This document shows positions 55,388 to 64,000 of a stretch of DNA of 64,000 nucleotides, in pieces. The number at the start of each line of letters is the position of its first letter. Positions within the stretch are counted from its first letter, which is position 1. A model generated the notes under the pieces. That model searched no databases. It was not told the DNA's origin and worked only from the letters and a program-made list of their open reading frames with translations. The position numbers and the translations under genes were made by a program. Source of the stretch: Pleodorina starrii (Eukaryota; Chlorophyta; Chlorophyceae; Chlamydomonadales; Volvocaceae); contig BRXU01000007.1 of NCBI GenBank assembly GCA_030267565.1, positions 372,001 through 436,000 of the forward strand, read 5' to 3'.

Positions 55388-55630
55388 GCCATATCTGATA
55401 CATGCGGTGTGTGTCTCCTTCCGATGGAGGATCGATCGGCAACGCTCGCTCGGCCGTCCCAATAATGAGCCAGCGCAACGAGCAGCCAGTTAGTTAGTTA
55501 GTTAGTTGCAACAAAACGCCACAGCCCGGCTGCAGCGGTGTTGCAGTGGGGGGGCTGCAGACCTTCGGAAGGGAGGAGTAGAGCCGGGGGGGGCCAACTG
55601 GATGGCCCTCCGTGCACCGCAGCGGGGCCG

Positions 55631-55707
55631 CCCGGTGGTGGAGGTATAAAGAAAAAATCGCAGCGGAGAAGGAGACGGCGTTAGCGAACGGACCCGGTGG
55701 TGGAGGT
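55631..55707 (-). repeat. Complete-looking copy of the dispersed repeat between 15-bp direct repeats
   Basis: A 47-bp inverted copy (55646-55692) lies between two perfect 15-bp direct repeats CCCGGTGGTGGAGGT (55631-55645 and 55693-55707). Its block 55659-55695 is identical over 37 nt to the reverse complement of 10193-10229 in dynein intron 10. Confidence 0.8.
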
Positions 55708-57016
55708 GGCGCCCGCTCCAGATCCTGAGGTAGGGCCGAGCCGGCGAGCGAAGGTAGGTAGGGCGGCAGAGCGAGCCAGCGAGGTAGGGCCGAGCCAGCG
55801 AGGTAGAGCGGAGCCAGCCTACAGCGTTGTACAGCGTTGTACAGCTTTTGTCACGACCCCATAAATTCTCGGTGCGTGACATACATTGAAAAGTTAAATT
55901 TAAGTACTTACAGAGTGGATGGCATGTTGACTTGAATTTATTGAGAGGATGGATGGATGAAATTGGTAGATTTTCGTAGAATTCGTACGGCATGTATGGC
56001 TAACATTTCTCCACCTCTGGGATATAATTGATGAGCCGCTTGGAGTGGCAGCGGGTAGGCAGTTGGATAGAGCTTTCGGGGGGCAGAGGGTGCGCTGCGT
56101 TGCGTTGCGTCGTGCCAGCAGCAAGTAAGATTGGAATGCACCCGATGTGTGTGCCACCGATTTATTAGATAACGCGGTTCAATTCGCACCCATTCATCTT
56201 AGCCAAGAGCGATGCTCATCATCAGTAATGACGACGTGCGCGCAATGTTGACTTGTCCGGGAACAGCGAGAGTGCTTGCTTGCTTGCTTGTGTAGGCTCG
56301 AGTGGAATTCAGTTGCGGCGTGCGGCGGCCGTACAGCACCCTGCAGTACGGAAGGTACGGCGGGGGCGACCCACCTACAGCCTAGCTACCGTTTCCACGA
56401 GAAGTGCCCAATCCATCCATTCTTCATTTTGAGCGTGCGGAGGGGCAGCAGCCGGGGCCGCTAGCCATCAGTCGGTCGTCCTCGAACTGAAAAACGTTGC
56501 ACACTGTTGCTCGGCTCGCCGCATTCGTCCCGAGCCCCGCAATGACTTTATTCCGTGCATTCCCAGGTTCGTTGGGCTGGCAGTTTTTGCTTGTGGCATC
56601 TTCTTCTTATTAGCGATTGTGGCCGGGGCCCAGCATTATTATCCGTGTAGACACGAGGCACGAGGCACGAGCGATACGCCGGCCGCCGTGATTTACGTTG
56701 GGTTTACCCACCGTTGCTAAACGGTGGGAGCGCAGTCTGCGGAGGTCCGCCGGAGGAGGCGCGAAGGGACGGAGGAGCCGAGGGAGGCACGCGGGGGTAT
56801 AGCAGAGGGCGCAAGGTTCGTTGAGAGTAAACTGACGCCGGCTTAACATGTACAGTCGTGGTAAGATGAAAGAAGCAATGCGCTTGGCAGTAGTGCGAAG
56901 AAGCCGATGCCGCGGCTGCTAGGCATATATAGCAGTGGCCGCCGACGGCCGTGTGCGTGTGTGTGTGGATGCGCGGCTTGATTGGTGGCATGCGGCCCAT
57001 GGCTTGCTTCGTCGTT

Positions 57017-57105
57017 CGTATGTACGTGTTTGCACCACGGCACTCGTTTGTGCCCGGCACTCGTTTGTGCACTCGTATGTACATCTTTGCACCACGGCAC
57101 TCGTT
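57017..57105. repeat. 57-bp tandem duplication
   Basis: CGTATGTAC followed two to four bases later by TTTGCACCACGGCACTCGTT occurs at 57017 and again at 57074. Confidence 0.85.
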
Positions 57106-57499
57106 TCTTAGAAGAGGGACGCTCCTCGCTCTGCTGCGGCCTGCGTGTACGCACGACAGTACGGAATCTATCACGGCCCGGCACGTTTAGTCGTGTGAAC
57201 CCACAGCTTTTGTTTTTTATTGGACCCGTGCGTGCTGCGTCGGCCGGGGTTCGCGAAGGTTGCAGTTGGCATGTGGTTCCCCAAGGTTGTAGCTGGGCAT
57301 ACATGCCAACCGACCCATGCATGGCCGTGCACCACCACTTAAATGGTCCTGAGTTACTTTCTTGGTGCAATCGGATGATGGCGTCACCGAGGACGACTGG
57401 ACGCACGTTGGGGTGTCTGCAGTAGGAGCTGAGGTTTGTTCGTGTAGATGTGTGTTTGTGCGTGTCATTGTTGAGTTGATTTCTTTTGGTATTGAGGGT

Positions 57500-57640
57500 G
57501 GATGGTGAAGGTAGGGAAGTGAGGAGACTAGGGTTAGGATTATATGTAGGGACGTGATGAGGAGACTAGGGCAGACTAGGGCTAGGGTACGATAATGTAG
57601 GGCAGTGAGGGGACTAGGGCTAGGGTGTTGGTAGAGCGTG
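57500..57640. repeat. Degenerate G-rich tandem repeat
   Basis: Three to four imperfect units each containing GAGG(A/G)GACTAGGG, CTAGGGT and ATGTAGGG. The TAGGG strings recall telomeric text but there is no regular TTTTAGGG array. Confidence 0.7.
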
Positions 57641-60012
57641 GAAGATAAGGGAGGACGACACGGCAACGGCACAGCAACGATACTGGAGAGCTCTTTCATA
57701 TCTGGGGAGCTGGGGTTGCGCCACGCACGCGCTGTCAAACTGCGGACCAAACCGCGCGCTAGCATTACCTGCCTACCTACACGTTTCGTCATCACATTTC
57801 GTCATAACTTCAAAAGGTGGCCGCCAATCCTTCTCGTTACCCCTTCCTTCGTTGCTGATGTGTGCGGCAGTCGCCCTTATTCTTTTGGCGCAGCGGCCCT
57901 GCATCGGTTTCGTTGTTGCAGCTCTGCTGTCGATAATCGGTGGATTGTTACATACCATACAGCTGTACATGATGTACTCTATTACTTCATCGTTGGCGTT
58001 CATTGTTTTGCCATTAGGAGCGTGTGTGTGACACCTATTAATAAGAAAACTGCAACGCTGGAAGGCCGTGACGCGTTTGCAAGGTGCAGTTAGTTGGTAC
58101 GGCGTACAACACTGTACTGCATGTATGGCAGCCCGCCAACTGCACGCAGTACCATGGCCGTGGCCACCTGGAAGACCTGGTTACGTGCGTGCTGATTTCC
58201 TAATTTGGACTCTACGAAGGTGCTGCGATGGCGTCGACAGGGCCCGCATGAGGTCCAAGAGGCCCAGCTCAGTCTCCCGCTCTCCCCTGGTCCAGCTGCT
58301 CCGTTGACCACGTCGCGCTTCGCTTTGCACGCACTCGACAGCCGCCTACTGCTGTGTATGTATGTGTGTAAACCGATCTTCGCGAATCCCCAAATCCCAA
58401 ATGCCGCATGCCAGCCCAATTCACGCTGGTGCATCCGTTCACATTATAACTCGTGAGCCAGGCATACGTTCGGCTAAGCGGTTGGAAAACGCCCGGGCAG
58501 CTTGGATTACTTGGATTGGGTTACTTGGCACGCGCAGCAGTTGACAATCAGCTTGTCCGTCCGCCCGTCCCGCCCCATTCGATGTAATAGGTGCCTTGCA
58601 CTATTTGCGCAGCGTTCCCTGCTGGCGCGGAGGGCCACGCAGGCGCCAGAGCAGCGCACATACAGCAGGAGCCTTTCCCACCGCGTTCCTAACTGGGGGC
58701 ATCGCCCTCTACACGTCGCGGTACACAGGAGTCAGGAGCTCGCGTCGTGCACACACATATGCAACCCCGCGCGCACTGGACGGTGGCCGCTACCGTTGTG
58801 CCGTACCGGTATACGAAAACCAGCTGAAAGCCTAGGCCGATTCCGGGGTACGGCAGAGCTGCAACAACTCATACCGAAAGCGTCGGTGTTCAGGCCAGAC
58901 GAACAGAGCCCCCGGCTCTTCGGCCATAAAACAGTCCTGGCGGGCCGTTGGATCATTCAGACGACGAGGATACGATTTGACTGGTGACAGCCCGTGGGCC
59001 TGCGTGGACGCACGGTGCTGAATGCCGTAGCCCCGGGGACCGCACAACCTGTTGAAAGGGCTGCTGTTACAACCGACCAGTCAGATCCGCTGCACCAGCT
59101 CTCCGGATCGCGACCCCAAGATTCTTCGGCTCGGTGTTTCGTCAAAAGCCGTCCGGTTGCTTGATCCCTGCGCTGCAGCTGCGGCAGTTGATTCGTTACA
59201 AGGTACTGGTTGTGATTGCTGTTGTTGTTATTGCAGCGGCATCCAGCAGAGTTCAGATAATCGTAAAGGCAGAGTCAGCGGGTCAGCGGGCAAAGATTGA
59301 GGAAAACGGAGGAAACGGGAGCATCCGTGTTGTCGCCCGTGGGTCGGTTTTAATCTTGCTGCATCATATCCGTTGACTCCGTCTGATGATACTATATATC
59401 TGATACAATGCGCGAGATGCCCCTGGTCGCCTGGTCCAGTTGCAGCGCTGTCGCTAAGGGCCTGACAGGCGCACGCACGTGCGTCATGCTGGGTGTGTCA
59501 TACTGTGCCGTAATCCGCTAGAAGGTTTGAGCAGATTTGAATATGTACATCCACATTAAACATGGAGGTGCCCTTAACTAAAGGAGTGTCCCAGCTGCAT
59601 ATTTCACACCGTGTCAAACAGTCTTGCCCATGGCAGTCAGCTGGACTGTCAGGATGCCAGCTTTTGAACAGTGCCGATTGAAGCCGTAGAGAAGACATGA
59701 GTATATGTCTTACATCTCTGTATTATTTTGCACTGGCGGAACAATACGCCAAGACCGAAGCGACGAGACGGCAAGGCAACCGGCACGCTTGTTCCAGGAC
59801 AGACAGTTTGTGTACAGCTTCACAGCTGCTTCGTACGCACTACATTAAGCATCAGCATGAAGAACTCGCCTTTGCCCACAAACCTCCTCCCGGTTCCGGC
59901 CTAACCGCAACCTACAACGGCAAGCCCTTTATCATACGCCTGGCCATCCTAAGTTCCTAACATCCTAGCACAAGCCTCACATATCCAACCCTTATCATTC
60001 TAATTATAGGAA

Positions 60013-62777
60013 ATGCGTCTGCCTATTGTATTGCTTGTATGCTTTCTGGCGTGCCTCGCCGATGCCGTTGACAATATTGGTCGCATTGGTAAGGCTCAAC
60101 GGCTCTCCCCCACTCTCCGCGCGACCATGCGCGCGCATACTATTGAAGCATTTGCGCCAACCAAGTAAGGCTCTAATTACGGCCCTGTCGGCACATCGAC
60201 CTGCTGCTGGCGCCTGCGGTTCTGTGACAGACGACGGTTTGAGTCGGTCGGACCGAACTTCTTATGCGTTTCGCTTTCTCCTTCTCCACTTCTACCTTTG
60301 CGCAGACTTGAATATTGGAGGCGGCCGTCGTCACCTGCAGGGCTCGCAAAAGGCGCGCAGGCCTGCGCACCCTCCGCGCAGCCGACCGCACCGGACCTCG
60401 CTCTCCCAATCGCTCTCCTCCCAGCAAGCTCTACAGGGCCCGCCCCAAGTTCCCTACCCGCCTTTTCCACCTCGGCCCCAGCCCCGGCGCTCACGGCCTC
60501 TGCTCTCCACACCTTACACGCCGATCCCGCCGATGCCAGCAGCACATTCCGACCGGGTTGGCGGCTCCGTTCCATCGAGTCCGCTTCCCGGTAGGCCAAC
60601 TGGCATCGGCTGTTCCGTGTGTGTTTTGCCCCAAGTTGACAGCCACACGACCTGCGGAAGTACGGCATGTGCAGATTTTGAAGGCGTGGTGCGGCCCAGT
60701 ACCGTACTCCGAGCGAGCTTGTGGACTGAAGCACTGAACCAGTCCCGCCGGCTGCGGGCGCGCCAGCCCGCCGGCTCCGCATCGCGCCTCATCACGTCGT
60801 ATCCCGCTGCCCGCGCCTTGCCGGTCCCGCCCGTCCGGGGAACCCTTCCGATGGCAGCTTCCCCGCCCCGAAATCCGAAACCCTTCGCCCCCATACCCGG
60901 GCCCGTTGACCCCGCAGCCCGCACCGGCATTTCGCAGACCCATTCGCAGTCCTGACCGACGCCAGTTTGCACGATTTGACCCTCTCCCTCTCACCTTCAA
61001 AACCCTAAAACCCCGAATTCCCGCCTAATACCCACGTGCTCCGTTTTTCGCCCGCACCAATCGCACCGGCTGCTGCTACTGCTGCTGCCTGTTTTGCAAC
61101 TGCAGGCAGCCTCTGTCCAGACGCCCGTGAGGTCCTTAGCCGCACCAACGCCTACCGCGCCTTGCACCGGTCGGATCCCCTGGAGTGGGACCCGCTGCTG
61201 GCCTCCTCCTCCCAGACCTTTGCGGAGGAGCTGGTGGGGAGGGGCTGCGCGGGGACACTGAGCCACGCGCATGACTTCGGCTACGGGGAGAATGTCATGT
61301 CGGTGGGTTTGGAGGGGTCGGAGTGGTTGGAGGGGCGGGATGGGTTTAAGGGTTTTAGGGCCAGCAAAGGAAGCGAGGCGAAGCAACCCGTGGGGTTGGG
61401 GCCGTGGGGTTAGGATGGTTGGGATGTTCGGTGGGCATGCGGTCAGCCGGCATAACGCGTCGTGCGCGTGCATGCCCACACCCAGGATGCGCAATGCCCC
61501 ATGCGCATGTGCGCCGATGTATGTGCGGCGCCGCATGGCTCCCAGGTTCCACGAATATGTTTACCCAATCCATGTTGATGTTACCAGAGCCCTGGTTGGT
61601 GCCGTGCCTTGATTGCGAATGCCTGGTGTGTGTTTGTGTGCCGTACAGCTGCTGCGGTACCCGGCCCCCAACGGCAGTGCCTGCATGGATGCGACGGAGA
61701 GCTGGTACGGCGAGTCGTGGAGCTACTTATTCGGAAGCCCGCGGCCGTACACCGACAACACCGGCAAGGAGGTGGGGCACTTCACGCAGATGGTGAGAGG
61801 GAGAGATGGGCGCCATGCGCTCCAGGGAGGGAGGGAGGGAGAGATGGGTTGTGCCCCGGAGAGCCCCCGCAGCCCGCGAGGAGATACGCAGTGGCCAGAC
61901 ACGCAGTGGGGCTGTGATGGATGTGTGCAGGGCACTGGGGCGCTGGGGCTGGGCGACGGTTGGGGGGTGGCTGCGGCGGTGTGGCGCGGCATGTGGTGTC
62001 GAAGATGCTCCCAGCGCACCTCCATCGCACCACGCCTCCTTGCCTCCACGTCTCCCTCCAGGGTGCTGCACTACTGCTGTGTGTCATACCCCGCAGAACC
62101 CTTCGCGACACCACCAGGCCTTGCAAGCGGCGAGTAGTAGTGATGCCGTCGCCTGCATTGCTGCATTTCGCCGTGCCCTCTCCCCCGCCCCGCCCCACCC
62201 CACGGGTTTCTTCCTGCCAAGCAAAGCATACCGGTCTCCAACCCAACGCTCTTGCCTGATGCGGGCCCCCGGCGTTGACGACTACACATACAGGTGTGGA
62301 GGAACAGCTCAGCGATGGGCTGCGGCGTGGCGGTTTCGGAGGCGCCGCTGCGCTTTCCCTCGGGGACCATCCACACCGGCGGCTGCAAGGTGGTAGTGTG
62401 CAGGTGGGGGCGTGGCGGCGTCGGGCCGGTGGCGACGGCGCCTGCTGGGGGATGTATGTATGCGGGATACCGTGTTTGTTTGCTGGCAGATAGGCAGCAT
62501 CTGCCCTGTGTGAGCGACGCTGCTTTGGTTTCAGCTGAATCGTTGGTTTCGGGGCTCTGCGCGTCTTCCTCCCTTATGGTTGGTGGGTGGTGAAAGCTGG
62601 TGGGTGGCGCGCATCTCCCATAATGTTCCAACCGCATGACTGCCTCCCTCCATGTCCATCTGCGGGCGAAAAATGGAGGATACATCCGAAAAAAATGGTC
62701 AAACCTGGGTTTCGTTCCCCCGTTCAGGTACTTCCCGGCGGGCAATGTCCCAGACAACCAGCACTTCCGCGAAAACG
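60013..62777 (+). CDS. Secreted Pro-rich CAP-domain protein, copy 3 (3' end unresolved)
   Basis: Exons 60013-60088, 60306-60590, 61106-61302, 61649-61792, 62294-62403 and 62728-62777 join in phases 1, 1, 0, 0, 2. The last ends phase 1 at a GTGGGT donor, so a terminal exon is missing from the model. Exon 1 is a signal peptide (MRLPIVLLVCFLACLADAV). Exon 2 begins DLNIGGGRRHLQ, parallel to the RRRSLLQ of copy 1, and is Pro, Arg and Ser rich but much shorter and less regular than in copies 1 and 2. The CAP domain has RTNAYR, YGEN, WYGE, GHFTQMVW and VVVCRYFPAGNV. The usual first His is replaced by Thr. Two introns are extra relative to copy 1. Exon 2 could extend further, as the frame stays open to 60955. 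A possible last exon starts at 63076 (acceptor CGCACGCAG). Confidence 0.75.
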
Positions 62778-64000
62778 GTGGGTGGACGGGCAGATGGATG
62801 GGTGGGTGCTGGGTGGGCAGCTGGGCACCGGGAGCGCCAGTCCGCAACGTAGTTGGTGTGGAACAAAGTCGATCAAGGGTGCGTCAGCCGAATATCGTAG
62901 CGCGGGCACCCGGACGCAAGGGGCGGGACGAAGGGGCGGGGCGTAGGGGCGGGGGGCGGGGATCTAATGAGATTAAACGCAGGGAAATCAGCGAGGTGAA
63001 CTCCGGGCGGGTGACACACGGAGGCGGCGGGGGTTGGTTGGACTAGAAGTTCCTTCCCCCCGTCGCACGCAGCGGGGGGCTGGTCCCAGCAGCCGCCAGG
63101 CTCCTTGTCCACGACATGGCGGGCGGCCGTGCAGCTGTACGGTAGTACGGCACCCTGCATGCAGACGAAAGCCCAAGCACGTGCACATGACACGAGGATG
63201 CGCCCGTCGCAGCTGCGCTGCCCTCTTGGCGTCCTGGGTGGCGCTCGTCCATTCGTGCCGGGCGTGGCATCTATCTACATACCTATCTATCCATGCCGGC
63301 TTACGTTTATAATGCGGAAATAATGCGCTAAGCGGATTCAGAGCCGCGGCTGCAGCTGCAAATGCACTACCAGGCGGACATCTTCAAGCCCGTTGATAGC
63401 CCGTTCGTTCATCGCCAGCACCGCATCCAGCACCGCACACCGATTGGGAACCCATTGCTGACCCCCATTCCCGCCCGTGCATATGCCCCTTCCCTCTCCC
63501 TTCCCTCTGCCCACCAGTCCTGGCGCCATTCCCGCCGCCTCCGTGAACTCACTGAACCAGCCCAGGGCGATCGGGGACGCATACGTACAGAGGGCGCGCG
63601 GTAAAGCCGTTCTACTGTCATGCAAGGCACTACCGGTATGTACTACAAAGGTGCCCTGCAGTCTGTCTGTTCCAGGGGGTGTCCTGGTTGGTCGACGCAT
63701 CCCCCCTGACTGGTCTTCATACCACTGCTGTGGCTCTTCATCCCTCTGCCATCCGGGGTTGCCCCCAAGCCTGGCTGTGGTTCCGGTTTGATGCTGTGGT
63801 CCGGAGCTTGGGCGCGCTTTCCGCGGGTTGATTGGGCTTCAGCCGCAACGGTGTCATCAGGTGCGATGTGTAGCTTACCGCCGGCAGGTGATCCTCTCGT
63901 GTGCGATGGCAAAACTGCTCATTCAAATTCTTTGCGTAATTTTTTACGATGTTATATGATATGCTAGGCCGCGACGCGCGGACCTACCAGTCCTCCTTTC
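62778..64000. other. Downstream of CAP copy 3, 3' exon and UTR not resolved
   Basis: Probably contains the terminal exon and 3' UTR of copy 3. The only promising acceptor in phase is CGCACGCAG at about 63067-63075, opening a frame to about 63323. From 63330 to the window end no gene, RNA or repeat could be supported. Confidence 0.4.

Larger units (their letters stand above)
55378..60012. other. Spacer between CAP genes 2 and 3, no confident gene
   Basis: Open frames up to about 190 codons exist on both strands but show no family, no consistent codon bias and no paired splice sites. The region holds a dispersed repeat (55631-55707), a 57-bp duplication (57017-57105) and a G-rich degenerate repeat (57500-57640). 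An AT-rich stretch around 59380-59410 and 59980-60012 precedes copy 3. Confidence 0.5.

Noticed and set aside
56704..57406. Minus-strand frames of 150-190 codons
   Set aside because: No recognisable domain, a mixed composition and a 57-bp duplication inside; more likely non-coding spacer.
57500..57640. Possible interstitial telomere repeat (TAGGG strings)
   Set aside because: The algal telomere unit TTTTAGGG is not repeated here. The units are longer, degenerate tandem copies.
59697..59960. 87-codon plus-strand frame starting MSICLTSLYYF
   Set aside because: It has no homology I can recognise, codon use is unlike the neighbouring genes, and it has no clear role upstream of CAP copy 3.

Overview
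The window looks like nuclear DNA of a chlamydomonad/volvocine green alga (Chlamydomonas reinhardtii or a close relative). It is very GC-rich in and around genes. Genes are cut into many short exons by GT-AG introns, and third positions are strongly G/C. Low-complexity repeats are abundant. The gene content is a flagellar dynein heavy chain and secreted Ser-Pro-rich (hydroxyproline-rich type) proteins. Every gene had to be assembled from spliced exons, because single open frames are mostly intron read-through.

Layout, left to right. (1) 354-3152, minus strand: a four-exon gene for a small protein with two Dabb-like (stress-responsive A/B barrel) repeats; its third intron is filled by a 41-bp minisatellite. 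(2) 3153-3503: a short intergenic region between divergent genes. (3) 3504-38594, plus strand: a complete 57-exon axonemal dynein heavy chain of 4558 residues whose sequence follows animal DNAH2 from end to end. It is therefore the I1/f inner-arm 1-beta heavy chain (Chlamydomonas DHC10/IDA2). All exon phases join without a frameshift. (4) 39497-40778, minus strand: the last two exons of an unrecognised gene, convergent with the dynein. (5) 43349-63000, plus strand: three tandem paralogues, each a signal peptide, a Pro/Ser-rich region and a CAP (SCP/PR-1-like) domain with shared intron positions. They are separated by 4-5 kb spacers that carry satellites, palindromes and local duplications.

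The dynein gene and the CAP cluster have no obvious functional link beyond both being typical of a flagellate alga with a glycoprotein wall. The most interesting signal is in the introns. A short dispersed repeat (core CTCCGCTGCGG followed by a T-rich tract) recurs in many dynein introns. It is mostly inverted near donors and direct near acceptors, and one intron is bounded by an inverted pair, which suggests an introner-like family. A tRNA-derived SINE with a 14-bp target-site duplication sits at another splice acceptor.
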